From positions 310,001 to 374,000 of the forward strand of contig NZ_MLCL01000029.1 in NCBI RefSeq assembly GCF_001942625.1: a stretch of DNA of 64,000 nt. The letters run 5' to 3'. Positions 1-9,953 of the stretch are shown here, piece after piece. The stretch is from Mycobacterium syngnathidarum. GTDB lineage: Bacteria > Actinomycetota > Actinomycetes > Mycobacteriales > Mycobacteriaceae. Positions within the stretch are counted from its first letter, which is position 1, and every line of letters begins with the position of its first letter. A program made the position numbers and the translations under genes. Under the pieces are notes generated by a model. It saw nothing but the letters and a program-made list of their open reading frames with translations. It was not told the origin of the DNA and did not search any database.

Positions 1-1012
<1,012 letters not shown>

Positions 1013-1041
1013 GGCAGCGACGGTCTGGGTACCCGATCGGC

Positions 1042-1506
1042 ATGGGTACCGCAACCAGGTGGGCGATCGTCGGCGCCACTTCGGCGTTGCTGACCGCGGC
1101 GTGTTCCGAAACGGCTGACTTCACACCGGACAACCGCGGTGAGGACACCGAGACGCCGCTGACGTCGGTGGACAACGCATACATCGTGCCGGCCCACATG
1201 CCGGGCAACTGCGCGGTCCAGGTCGGCAGCGATGCCGAGTTGCGGTTCACCGCGACCAACGGCAGATCGACCGGATCCGAAAGCCTGTTGTCGATCACCA
1301 CCGACGCGGCGAATGAGGTGCGGATACCGGCCGAAGGCGCAGTGGACATCGGACCCAAGTCCTCACAGGAGATCGTCGCGGCCGTGCAGGGTCTGCGGGA
1401 AAAGGTTCGCCCGGCGATGTCGGTCAAGGTCACCTTCCGGTTCGATCAGTCGCGCGACATCGAGATGCGGGTACCGGTCGAAGCCTGTCCCGCCCAGCAG
1501 ACCTAG
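1042..1506 (+). CDS. Small exported lipoprotein, unknown function
   Basis: A 154-residue protein starting at ATG 1042, 29 nt after the aroG stop. The first 20 residues form a hydrophobic signal ending in a lipobox (LLTAAC), so the mature protein should be lipid-anchored at Cys19 or so on the outer face of the membrane. The mature part is rich in beta-forming residues (QVGSDAELRFTATNG, SVKVTFRFDQS) and may be a small beta-sandwich. It contains two mature cysteines (GNCAVQV and EACPAQQ) that could form a disulphide. No family is recognised. Its stop is directly adjacent to the stop of convergent pknL. An upstream in-frame start at 940 would overlap aroG and bury the signal peptide, so it was rejected. 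Confidence 0.75.
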   Translation: MGTATRWAIVGATSALLTAACSETADFTPDNRGEDTETPLTSVDNAYIVPAHMPGNCAVQVGSDAELRFTATNGRSTGSESLLSITTDAANEVRIPAEGAVDIGPKSSQEIVAAVQGLREKVRPAMSVKVTFRFDQSRDIEMRVPVEACPAQQT

Positions 1507-2760
1507 CTAGAGCAGTGCGCCGATGTTGCTGCCGATCGTCCAGGCGGCGGCGGTGACGAGTCCGGTGAATGTGATGACCGCGATGACCCAGAACGCCAGC
1601 GCCCGTTTGGCGCGCTGGCGGGCCCAGTAGAACTCGCTCATCTCGACACCGGCGAATTGTGCGGCCCCGAAAGCGTATTCGGGGTCGGCGGGGATCGGTG
1701 CCCAATCGTGCTGGTCTCGGGTGAGTTCGCGGGTGGGCTGGCGCGGCGCGGGCGCCACCGCCGGCGAGACCAAAGGTGCGGCCGTCGCCACGGTGGCGGC
1801 CTCGACCCGCGGATCGTCACGCTCGGCGAGCTCGTGCACGCGGGTGGCGGCCAGGTGCTGTGCGGACTGCTGCGGTGCGGGCACCCGGAACGCAGGCAGG
1901 TCGAGGTCGTCGACGATCTCGTGCAGTTCGGCCCGCATGTCGTCGGCGTCGGTGAACCGGTGCGCGGCGTCACGGGCGGTGGCGCGGCGTACGAATTGAT
2001 CGAATTGTGTTGGCACCCCGGCGATTACCGTACTGGGTGCGGGCACGTCGTTGTCCATGCGCTGGTAGGCGACCGTGAGGGCGGAGTCACCGGTGAACGG
2101 TGTGAAGCCGGTGAGCAGTTCGTAGGTGAGGATGCCGACCGCGTACACGTCGCTGCGTGGGTCGGCGTCACCGGTACTGACCTGCTCGGGAGACAGATAG
2201 GCCGCGGTGCCGAGGATCACGCTGGTTGAGGTGATCTTGGCCTCGGCCACGGCGCGCACCAGACCGAAGTCGGCGATCTTGACCTCGCCGTCGTCGGAGA
2301 TCAGCACGTTCTCAGGTTTGATGTCGCGGTGTACGAGTCCGGCGCGGTGTGCCACCGCGAGGCCGCCCAGCACCGGCTCGAGCACTGCGGCCACCGCATG
2401 CGGGGGCATCGGGCCGCGCTCGGCCAGCAGCTCGCGCAGCGTGCCACCCTCGATCAGCTCCATCACGAGGAAAGGCGGCTCCTGGGCGTTGCCTCCACCG
2501 CCCTGGTCGTAGACCGCCACCAAGCCCGGATCCTTCAATCGGGCCACGGCCTTGGCCTCGCGGCCGAACCTGGTCAGGAAATGGCTGTCGCCGCTGTAGC
2601 GGGAGTCCATCACCTTCAGGGCCACGGGGCGGTCCAGCCGGACGTCGAGGCCGCGGTAGACGGTGGACATGCCGCCGGTGGCGATGGGCGTGTCCACGCG
2701 ATAGCGCCCGTCCAGCATCGTGCCGACGAGTGGATCCGATTGCTGCCCCACCGGACACAT
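1507..2760 (-). CDS. pknL: Membrane Ser/Thr protein kinase PknL
   Basis: A 417-residue Hanks-type kinase. The kinase domain covers about residues 17-275: glycine loop IATGGMSTVY, catalytic Lys49 in ALKV, catalytic loop HRDIKPEN (144-151, Asp146), DFG (164-166), and an activation loop with ITSTSVILGTAAYLSPEQ, where the Thr residues are likely autophosphorylation sites. A Pro/Ala-rich juxtamembrane linker follows. One transmembrane helix lies at about 388-410 with only a few residues outside, so there is no extracellular sensor domain, as is typical of PknL. It diverges from the Rv2175c-like gene, whose product is the published PknL substrate in M. tuberculosis. Its closeness to the dcw cluster is conserved and suggests a role linked to growth or division. 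Confidence 0.95.
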   Translation of the reverse strand: MCPVGQQSDPLVGTMLDGRYRVDTPIATGGMSTVYRGLDVRLDRPVALKVMDSRYSGDSHFLTRFGREAKAVARLKDPGLVAVYDQGGGGNAQEPPFLVMELIEGGTLRELLAERGPMPPHAVAAVLEPVLGGLAVAHRAGLVHRDIKPENVLISDDGEVKIADFGLVRAVAEAKITSTSVILGTAAYLSPEQVSTGDADPRSDVYAVGILTYELLTGFTPFTGDSALTVAYQRMDNDVPAPSTVIAGVPTQFDQFVRRATARDAAHRFTDADDMRAELHEIVDDLDLPAFRVPAPQQSAQHLAATRVHELAERDDPRVEAATVATAAPLVSPAVAPAPRQPTRELTRDQHDWAPIPADPEYAFGAAQFAGVEMSEFYWARQRAKRALAFWVIAVITFTGLVTAAAWTIGSNIGALL

Positions 2761-2783
2761 GTTACGAGTTGCGGCTGAGGACC

Positions 2784-2789
2784 TAGAAT
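2784..2789 (+). promoter_or_regulatory. -10 hexamer of a leaderless promoter
   Basis: TAGAAT fits the actinobacterial TAnnnT -10 element. It ends 7 nt before the GTG start at 2797, so transcription would begin at or next to the start codon. No Shine-Dalgarno sequence is seen, which supports a leaderless mRNA. Confidence 0.55.
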
Positions 2790-2796
2790 CGATGCG

Positions 2797-3201
2797 GTGA
2801 GCAGCATTCCAGCGGCCGATGACGTTCTGGCCCCCGACGAGGCCGTCTACGACCTACCCACGGTGTCGGATTTGCTCGGCATCCCGGTCACCAAGGTGCA
2901 TCAGCAACTGCGTGACGGGCAGTTGATGGCCGTGCGGCGCAACCGCGTGCTGGTGGTCCCGCAGATCTTCTTCGACGGCAATGGCCACGTGGTCAAGCAC
3001 CTGCCCGGGTTGCTGGTCGTGCTGCGTGACGGCGGCTACCGCGACAACGAGATCATGCGCTGGCTGTTCACCCCGGACGAGTCGCTGACGATCACCAGTG
3101 ACGGCCGCGCCGAGCAGATTTCCAACGCCCGCCCGATTGACGCACTGCACTCCCACCAGGCGCGTGAGGTGCTGCGTCGCGCGCAGGCGCTAGCTTACTG
3201 A
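2797..3201 (+). CDS. Rv2175c-like DNA-binding protein, PknL substrate
   Basis: A 134-residue cytoplasmic protein starting at GTG 2797. The N-terminal third contains a helix-turn-helix of the MerR/excisionase type (LPTVSDLLGIPVTKVHQQL) followed by a wing-like strand (RNRVLVVPQIFF). The C-terminal half is a helical domain (FTPDESLTITSDGRAEQI). In M. tuberculosis the orthologue binds DNA and is phosphorylated by PknL, which lowers its binding. The same head-to-head arrangement with pknL is kept here. Its 3' end overlaps the 3' end of convergent mptA by 12 bp. Targets cannot be deduced from the sequence. Confidence 0.85.
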   Translation: MSSIPAADDVLAPDEAVYDLPTVSDLLGIPVTKVHQQLRDGQLMAVRRNRVLVVPQIFFDGNGHVVKHLPGLLVVLRDGGYRDNEIMRWLFTPDESLTITSDGRAEQISNARPIDALHSHQAREVLRRAQALAY

Positions 3202-4719
3202 CGGTCGGCTGTCGGTCTCGACGGGCGCCTCGGGGGCGTGGTAGAGCGCGTACCAGGCCGCCGCGGCGCAGGCCGTGGTCAGCAGGACATGTGCCCACGA
3301 GTACATGCCGTGCGCCCCATCGGGTTTCCACATCACCATGATCCAGGTGGACAACCCGGCGGTGACCGCGATGGCGGGCCGGGTCTGGATCAGGGCGGCG
3401 GCCACCGCCAGCGGCCAGGTGTAGTACCACGGCAGCGCGGCGGGAACGAAGAGTACGACCACGGCCATGGCCAGCGAGATACCGATCAGGGCCTCACGGT
3501 CGGTGTGCCGGTAACGCCACCACAGCAGCGGCAGGGCGATCACGATGGTGAGGATGCCGATGATCCGGGTGATCTCGAGCACGCCATAGAAGTTGACCGG
3601 AAACAGCAGTCCGCCAATGCCGTTGATCAGGTTGGCCGCGGCGGTGGGCACGGTCAGCCAGTTGATGATCTTCACGTTGCCTGCGGCGAGGGCGGACAAC
3701 CAGCCCAGGCCGACGCCGGCCAGCCAGGACATCACCGCGAAAACCGCGGCCAGTATCGCCATGGAGGCGGCGGTCGCCAGCGCGAATGCCCGGACCGGTG
3801 GGTGGCCGTGACGGTCGCGCAGCTGCCGTGTCCAGACCCATACGACGAACGGAAGTGCAAGTCCCGCGGTCGCTTTGACGGCAACGGCCATGGCGATCAG
3901 GCCGACGCCCCAGACCGGGTGTCGTCGGAACGCCAACGCGATGCCGGCCATCATGAGCCCGACCATCAGCATCTCGTTGTGCACGCCGCCCATCAGGTGG
4001 ATGATCACCAACGGGTTGAGCACGCAGACCCACAGGGCAGTGGCGGGGCTCGCACCGATGTGCCGTGCGACGCGCTGCGTCGCCCAGATCAACAACACCA
4101 GCCCGGGCAGCATGCACAGGCGCAGCAGCATGGTGCCGGCGACCACGTCGTCGCCCACCAGCATCGTGACAAATTTCGCCACCAGGATGAATGCCGGGCC
4201 GTAGGGTGCGGTCGTCGTGGTCCAGATCGGACTGACGTTGTCCAGCAGGATGTTCGGATTCTGTACCGGCCCCACCACGTACGGGTCGAAGCCGTCGCGC
4301 AGCAGAGCGCCCTGGGCCAGGTATGAATAGGTGTCCCGGCTGAACAGCGGCACGCTGAGCAACAGTGGCGCCAGCCAGAAACCGGTGGTGGCCACCATGG
4401 TGTACTCGCCGGCGGTGCGGTCGATCACGCGCCGGCCCAGCCACAGCCAGGCGATCAGCATCGTCGCGACGCCGGCCCACAGCAGGATCGAGGACAACAC
4501 CAGCCCGTGCCCGAATCGCAGCCAGGACAGGTGCAGTGACTCCAGGAGCGGATCGTGCAACCGGGTGCTGCCCGCGCCGAGCCCGCCGATGGTCAGCAGG
4601 GCTGCCCCCAGGAAACCCAATCGGGCCGGGCGGGCGTCGGCAGACACCGCGAACCCGGCCAGGCGTGAGAGATGTTGCGCGACCCCGGTATTCGTGGTGT
4701 CGGTCGGCAAGCGTGTCAT
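3190..4719 (-). CDS. mptA: Alpha-(1,6)-mannosyltransferase MptA (GT-C)
   Basis: A 509-residue polytopic membrane protein with about 13 hydrophobic helices. It belongs to the GT-C glycosyltransferases that use polyprenyl-phosphate-mannose. MptA extends the alpha-1,6-mannan backbone of lipomannan/lipoarabinomannan on the outer side of the plasma membrane. The first outer loop carries the conserved acidic block (LFSRDTYSYLAQG), and a second block reads WTTTTAPYGPAF. ATG 4719 was chosen because it gives the family length (about 510); an open frame continues upstream but only as a shadow of idsA2. It lies 31 bp downstream of idsA2 on the same strand, probably in one operon, so a prenyl synthase and a prenyl-phosphate-sugar user are neighbours. 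Confidence 0.92.
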   Translation of the reverse strand: MTRLPTDTTNTGVAQHLSRLAGFAVSADARPARLGFLGAALLTIGGLGAGSTRLHDPLLESLHLSWLRFGHGLVLSSILLWAGVATMLIAWLWLGRRVIDRTAGEYTMVATTGFWLAPLLLSVPLFSRDTYSYLAQGALLRDGFDPYVVGPVQNPNILLDNVSPIWTTTTAPYGPAFILVAKFVTMLVGDDVVAGTMLLRLCMLPGLVLLIWATQRVARHIGASPATALWVCVLNPLVIIHLMGGVHNEMLMVGLMMAGIALAFRRHPVWGVGLIAMAVAVKATAGLALPFVVWVWTRQLRDRHGHPPVRAFALATAASMAILAAVFAVMSWLAGVGLGWLSALAAGNVKIINWLTVPTAAANLINGIGGLLFPVNFYGVLEITRIIGILTIVIALPLLWWRYRHTDREALIGISLAMAVVVLFVPAALPWYYTWPLAVAAALIQTRPAIAVTAGLSTWIMVMWKPDGAHGMYSWAHVLLTTACAAAAWYALYHAPEAPVETDSRPSVS

Positions 4720-4750
4720 GAGGGCGTGATCATGTCGTTGTGACGGTCTC

Positions 4751-5953
<1,203 letters not shown>

Positions 5954-6670
5954 TCAGTCGCTGCCTGCGACCGGGTCACCCGGCTTGGCAGAGGTGTCGC
6001 GGCTCATCCAGGCCAGCGCGCCGATCACACCGGCGACCAGGAATGCGCCGACGACGAGCCAGATGGCCGCCGTGGTGAACGACCGGGCGCTCGGGTCGGT
6101 GTAGCGGGCCTGGGCGTTCATCGTGCTGACGATTCCCGGCCGCAGTTTCCATTCCACGATCGAGGAGCTCACCTGGTCGCCGTTGGTCGAGGTCACTTCG
6201 CCGGGGAAGGACACGGTCAGCAGAACGTCGGCGTCGGGGTCCGACAGCGAGGTGAGGTCGACCCGCCCCTCCAGGATCACCAGGTCTCCGGCGCGGCGCA
6301 GGGAGATGTCGACTCCTGCGGCGTCGCGGCTCATCCCGGCCAGCTGAGGCAGTTCGGCGAAGCTGAGATCGGAGAACACGGCCTGGGAGCCGACGTAGTC
6401 GTCGCGGCTGTACTCGGAGACCGCGACCTTCTTGGCGAACGGCAGATTGTTGAGTAGTTGCGGGCCCTTGTCGTCGGCGTCCCGTGGCTTGGCCGCCGCG
6501 ATGATCTGGCCGGACACCCGGTCGTCGGGGGAGACGGTGATCGAGGCGCGGACCCGAACGCAGCCCACCACCATGGGCAGGATCAGCACCAACATCACCA
6601 ACGTCAGGAAGCGGGTCCGTCGGCTACGTCTGGGAAGGCGGCTCGGTGGTCGGACATGCACGCTGGTCAT
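5954..6670 (-). CDS. lppM: Lipoprotein LppM
   Basis: A 238-residue lipoprotein. It starts at ATG 6670 (MTSVHVRPP), with a basic n-region, a hydrophobic core and the lipobox LPMVVGC. The mature domain (SITVSPDDRVSGQIIAA and onward) is the LppM beta-rich fold, whose M. tuberculosis counterpart has been linked to phagosome trafficking. A second hydrophobic helix (AAIWLVVGAFLVAGVIGALAW) lies near the C-terminus, so the protein is anchored at both ends. An upstream open frame to 6787 overlaps the GNAT gene and lacks sensible starts. The GNAT gene ends only 11 bp upstream on the same strand, so the two are probably co-transcribed. Confidence 0.88.
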   Translation of the reverse strand: MTSVHVRPPSRLPRRSRRTRFLTLVMLVLILPMVVGCVRVRASITVSPDDRVSGQIIAAAKPRDADDKGPQLLNNLPFAKKVAVSEYSRDDYVGSQAVFSDLSFAELPQLAGMSRDAAGVDISLRRAGDLVILEGRVDLTSLSDPDADVLLTVSFPGEVTSTNGDQVSSSIVEWKLRPGIVSTMNAQARYTDPSARSFTTAAIWLVVGAFLVAGVIGALAWMSRDTSAKPGDPVAGSD

Positions 6671-6681
6671 CGTGCCAGATG

Positions 6682-7341
6682 TCACAGCGGCAGTGGGCGA
6701 CCGAGGATGGCGAATGGCCGGGGATCGCCGGCGAAGTGGTAGCCGCGGATCACGTCGGTGAAGCCGAGCCGGCGGTACAGCCGCCATGCGCGGTTGGCCT
6801 CGCCGTTGATCTCAGGGGTCGACAACAACACGTGGGATTCGGCGCGGCCGGCCAACAGTCGCCTGGTCAGGGCCTCGCCGAGGCCCTGACCTTGCGCGCG
6901 GGGCGCGATGTGGAGCTCGGTGAGTTCGAAGTAGCTGGCCATCAGTTCGGCGATGTTTCCGGGGCTGGCGCCGACCCGCTGCAGGCCGGAGATGACCTGC
7001 TGTTGCCACCACTGATCTGGCGCTCCGCGGTAGCCGTAGGCGATCCCCTGCAGCGGGGCGTCGAGCAGGCCGGCGGTCTCAGGGCCGGGTGGTGCGTCGG
7101 TGCTGGATTCGGCGCCCGCGCCGGTGACCTCGACGGCGGCCACGCATTTCCAGCCCGCGCGCCGCGTGTGTTCGAGCCAGAGGGCGGCGCGCTGTTCCTC
7201 GGTTCCGCGCGGGTAGCGCATCGCGTCGACGTACACGCGCAACGCCTCGGGAAGCCGGCGCTTCATGTCGTCCGGCGACAGATCGATGAGATACGTCGCC
7301 AATGCCTCGCCTTTCGCCCGCCCGGTGTCCACCGAGCTCAT
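6682..7341 (-). CDS. GNAT-family N-acetyltransferase (Rv2170-like)
   Basis: A 219-residue acetyltransferase from ATG 7341. The C-terminal GNAT core is clear: strand-4 segment ELTELHIAPRAQGQGLGEALTRRLL with the acetyl-CoA pyrophosphate loop Q/R-x-x-G-x-G/A, followed by ANRAWRLYRRLGFTDV. The N-terminal part (MKRRLPEALRVYVDAMRYP) is shared with Rv2170. Work on M. tuberculosis Rv2170 has reported lysine acetylation of isocitrate dehydrogenase and isoniazid acetylation; whether this protein does the same cannot be told. An ATG four codons earlier (7353) is an equally possible start. It lies upstream of lppM, as in M. tuberculosis. Confidence 0.82.
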   Translation of the reverse strand: MSSVDTGRAKGEALATYLIDLSPDDMKRRLPEALRVYVDAMRYPRGTEEQRAALWLEHTRRAGWKCVAAVEVTGAGAESSTDAPPGPETAGLLDAPLQGIAYGYRGAPDQWWQQQVISGLQRVGASPGNIAELMASYFELTELHIAPRAQGQGLGEALTRRLLAGRAESHVLLSTPEINGEANRAWRLYRRLGFTDVIRGYHFAGDPRPFAILGRPLPL

Positions 7342-7529
7342 TATCTTCAGCATTATCCGGTTGCGAGGCCGTCGGTCCCATCGACCGGTGTGATCCCGGA
7401 ACCGCTTACAATCGACGCCGAACAAGGTGGTACGGCTCGGATCGACCTCGTATCATTAGGCTTAGGTGCCCGTAATTGCGGGCATGTGAAATTTTGAAAA
7501 GCGACGGCGGCGTCGGCAAGGAGGGACGA

Positions 7530-7931
7530 ATGCCACTCTCCGATCATGAGCAGCGCATGCTCGATCAGATCGAGAGCGCGCTCTACGCCGAGGACCCCAA
7601 GTTCGCCTCGAGCGTTCGCGGTGGGACCTTGCGCGCGCCATCGGCTCGGCGGCGCTTGCAGGGCGCGTTTCTGTTCGTGCTCGGTTTGGCGTTGTTGGTC
7701 GTCGGCGTCGCGGTGAAGTCGCTGTGGCTCGGCGGCTTCCCCGTTCTTTCGGTTTTCGGCTTCGTGGCGATGTTCGCCGGTGTGGTGTTCGCCGTCACGG
7801 GTCCGCGCGTCGCCGGAGGCCGTGACCGCGCGGCTCAGGGGTCCGGTAGTGCGCCGCGTCAGCGTCGTCAGCGTGGAGGTTCGTTCACCACGCGGATGGA
7901 GGACCGGTTCCGGCGCCGGTTCGACGACTGA
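7530..7931 (+). CDS. DUF3040 membrane protein (Rv2169c-like)
   Basis: A 133-residue protein starting at ATG 7530, behind an excellent Shine-Dalgarno (AAGGAGG, 7518-7524). It begins with the DUF3040 signature MPLSDHEQRMLDQIE. Two transmembrane helices follow at about residues 43-63 and 68-90, then a basic, disordered tail (RQRRQRGG, RRRFDD). The function of the family is unknown. It is a stable neighbour of mraZ in mycobacteria but is separated from it by a strong terminator, so it is transcribed on its own. Confidence 0.88.
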   Translation: MPLSDHEQRMLDQIESALYAEDPKFASSVRGGTLRAPSARRRLQGAFLFVLGLALLVVGVAVKSLWLGGFPVLSVFGFVAMFAGVVFAVTGPRVAGGRDRAAQGSGSAPRQRRQRGGSFTTRMEDRFRRRFDD

Positions 7932-7948
7932 GCCGGCTGACGGTTTCA

Positions 7949-7982
7949 GGGGGTAGCCCGTAACGGGCTGCCCCCTTATTTT
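7949..7982 (+). terminator. Rho-independent terminator
   Basis: A 12-bp G+C-rich stem (7949-7960 with 7964-7975, one G-U pair) with a TAA loop is followed by TTATTTT. It starts 17 bp after the DUF3040 stop and insulates the division cluster from upstream transcription. Confidence 0.9.
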
Positions 7983-8250
7983 GTGCGTCGCTCCGAGTTC
8001 CCCGCCGGATGGATGTCCGGGTGGTCCCAGCGACACGCCGAGTAGTTCGGTGGCGCCTCGGTGTGGGGCGGGGTGGGGGAACGGTGCGCTACCTGTAGGG
8101 ATTTTCGCCCCACAACGCCCCACCTCGTCTCGGCGGCCATCTACCTGGGATTTTCGATCGCCTGGCGGTGACAATCGTTGGTCGAGTCATGCGTTTTCGC
8201 CGTGTCCTGGGGGCGAGGGTGGGGAGAATGTCCAAACTCGCAGGACTAAA
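7983..8250. other. Gene-free leader upstream of mraZ
   Basis: No credible gene is seen between the terminator and the mraZ operator. The segment is G+C-rich with G-runs, and short frames through it are shadows. It should contain the mraZ/dcw promoter, but no convincing -10/-35 pair can be fixed by eye. Confidence 0.5.
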
Positions 8251-8295
8251 TGGAGCAAAGTGGGGGATCGTGGGGTAAAGTGGCGGCCAACGGGG
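8251..8295 (+). promoter_or_regulatory. MraZ-type operator, 10-bp direct repeats
   Basis: TGGNG-type pentamers occur exactly every 10 bp: TGGAG at 8251, TGGGG at 8261 and 8271, TGGCG at 8281 and CGGGG at 8291, each separated by 5 nt, three of them preceded by AAA or AAAG. This matches the published MraZ box architecture (TGGGN separated by 5 nt in E. coli; AAAGTG-type in Mycoplasma). MraZ is a ring-shaped repressor, so autoregulation of mraZ and the dcw operon is expected. The repeats end 74 bp before the mraZ start. Confidence 0.8.
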
Positions 8296-8368
8296 AAAAC
8301 GGAGCCCCGTTCGGAGGGCAGAAGGCGAAGCGACCCGGGATCCGAACCGGGTGGCGGGAGGTGTCCAG

Positions 8369-8800
8369 ATGTTTCTGGGTACCTACACGCCCAAGCTCGA
8401 CGACAAAGGGCGGCTCACACTGCCCGCCAAGTTTCGCGACGCACTGGCAGGAGGGTTGATGGTCACCAAGGGCCAAGATCACAGCCTTGCCGTGTACCCG
8501 CGTGACGAGTTCGAAAAGGTGGCCCGGCGCGCTGCTGACGCGTCGCGCAGGAACCCCGACGCACGGGCGTTTCTGCGAAACTTGGCCGCCGCCACCGATG
8601 AGCAGCACCCCGACGCTCAGGGTCGGATCACCCTGTCGGCGGATCACCGGCGCTACGCAAGCCTGTCCAAGGAGTGCGTGGTGATCGGGTCGGTCGACTA
8701 CCTGGAGATCTGGGACGCAGAAGCCTGGCAGTCGTATCAGCAGACCCACGAAGAGAACTTCTCCGCGGCCACCGATGAAGCTCTGCGCGACATCCTGTGA
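8369..8800 (+). CDS. mraZ: Transcriptional regulator MraZ
   Basis: A 143-residue protein, the usual length, from ATG 8369 behind a GGGAGG ribosome site (8356-8361). It contains two SpoVT/AbrB-like swapped-hairpin repeats: [18 protein letters not shown] in the N-terminal half and [18 protein letters not shown] in the C-terminal half. MraZ forms a ring oligomer and represses its own division operon through repeats like those at 8251-8295. It is the first gene of the dcw cluster here. An alternative GTG 18 nt upstream gives no extra conserved sequence. Confidence 0.95.
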   Translation: MFLGTYTPKLDDKGRLTLPAKFRDALAGGLMVTKGQDHSLAVYPRDEFEKVARRAADASRRNPDARAFLRNLAAATDEQHPDAQGRITLSADHRRYASLSKECVVIGSVDYLEIWDAEAWQSYQQTHEENFSAATDEALRDIL

Positions 8801-8866
8801 TGCCGCCCAACAACCGGCGGCTGGCCCGGACCTAGCCCGTGCAGCGAGGCCTCTGCCCGAATTGGC

Positions 8867-8925
8867 CCTGGCGTACTTCCCCAACGCCAGGTCCGTGAAT
8901 TCGGACAGAGACCCCGGTGCAGGGG
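8867..8925 (+). ncRNA. mraW-motif-like structured leader of rsmH
   Basis: Between mraZ and rsmH the DNA can form consecutive hairpins: a perfect 7-bp stem (8867-8873 with 8885-8891, 11-nt loop), a perfect 5-bp stem (8891-8895 with 8902-8906, loop TGAATT), and a CCCC/GGGG stem (8912-8915 with 8922-8925). An actinobacterial cis-regulatory RNA called the mraW motif is described in this position, mainly in mycobacteria, and the loop and stem content fits my memory of it. A good ribosome site (GGAGGTG, 8937-8943) and a GTG start (8952) follow directly. Confidence 0.6.
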
Positions 8926-8951
8926 CGATTCCGAGCGGAGGTGTTTCAGCG

Positions 8952-9953
8952 GTGCCAGATTCCCCAGATCACTCAGATGCCAAGGGGCACGGTCACATCC
9001 CGGTACTGCTCGACCGCTGTGTCGAGTTGCTCGCCCCCGCTCTGATCCGCCATCACGACGACGGGACCGGCGCGGTCCTGGTGGATGCCACCCTCGGCGC
9101 GGGCGGACATTCCGAGCGCTTTCTGACCGAATTTCCCGGCCTGCAGGTGATCGGCCTCGACCGCGACCCCAACGCACTCGGCATCGCCGGTGCCCGTCTG
9201 GCACCCTTCGGCGACCGAGTGCGGCTGGTGCGGACCCGCTACGACGGAATCGCCGGTGCGATCACCGAATCCGGATTCCGACAGATCGACGCGGTGCTGT
9301 TCGACCTCGGCGTGTCCTCGATGCAACTCGATCAGACCGATCGCGGCTTCTCCTACTCCGCGGACGCGCCGCTGGACATGCGGATGGATCCCGATGCTCC
9401 GCTGACCGCCGCGGACATTCTCAACACCTACGATGCCAAGTCGATAGCCCGGATCCTGCGCGATTTCGGCGAGGAGCGCTTCGCCGGCCGAATCGCCGAC
9501 AAGGTGGTCAAACGGCGTGCCCAGCAACCGTTTTCCACCACCGGAGAGCTGGTGGAGCTGCTCTACGAGGCGATTCCGGCGCCCGCCCGCCGAACCGGAG
9601 GGCATCCGGGCAAGCGCACGTTCCAGGCGCTTCGGGTCGCGGTCAACGGCGAACTGGATTCGTTGCGTGCCGCGCTGCCCGCCGCCCTTGCCGCGTTGGT
9701 CGATGGTGGCCGGATCGTCGTGATGTCCTATCAGTCGCTGGAGGACCGGATCGTCAAGCAGGCGTTCACCGCGGCCACCGCATCGCGCACACCACCGGGC
9801 CTGCCCATCGAGCTGCCCGGTCACGAACCGGAATTCGTCACGCTGACCCGCGGCGCCGAGAAGGCCCGCCAAGTCGAGATCGACCGCAATCCGCGTAGCG
9901 CCCCGGTACGGCTGCGGGCACTGGAAAAGGTTGGGGAAGGGGGGAACTCATGA
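8952..9953 (+). CDS. rsmH: 16S rRNA m4C1402 methyltransferase RsmH (MraW)
   Basis: Cytoplasmic SAM-dependent methyltransferase that N4-methylates C1402 in the ribosomal P site. From GTG 8952 it has 333 residues, close to the E. coli length (about 313). It begins with [14 protein letters not shown], followed by SAM-binding blocks [15 protein letters not shown] and GLDRDPNAL, the family signature [20 protein letters not shown] with APLDMRMD, and [18 protein letters not shown]. The start is chosen from GGAGGTG at 8 nt. The frame stays open to an ATG at 8775 overlapping mraZ, and published mycobacterial annotations use such longer forms, but that stretch coincides with the RNA hairpins. Its last codons overlap ftsL by 4 nt. 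Confidence 0.9.
   Translation: MPDSPDHSDAKGHGHIPVLLDRCVELLAPALIRHHDDGTGAVLVDATLGAGGHSERFLTEFPGLQVIGLDRDPNALGIAGARLAPFGDRVRLVRTRYDGIAGAITESGFRQIDAVLFDLGVSSMQLDQTDRGFSYSADAPLDMRMDPDAPLTAADILNTYDAKSIARILRDFGEERFAGRIADKVVKRRAQQPFSTTGELVELLYEAIPAPARRTGGHPGKRTFQALRVAVNGELDSLRAALPAALAALVDGGRIVVMSYQSLEDRIVKQAFTAATASRTPPGLPIELPGHEPEFVTLTRGAEKARQVEIDRNPRSAPVRLRALEKVGEGGNS

Noticed and set aside
8021..8120. G-rich stretch upstream of mraZ as a G-quadruplex
   Set aside because: Several GGG runs occur, but this is common in such G+C-rich DNA and nothing else supports it.
8775..8951. Longer RsmH N-terminus starting inside mraZ
   Set aside because: It has no good ribosome site and overlaps predicted RNA hairpins; kept as an alternative in the rsmH entry.
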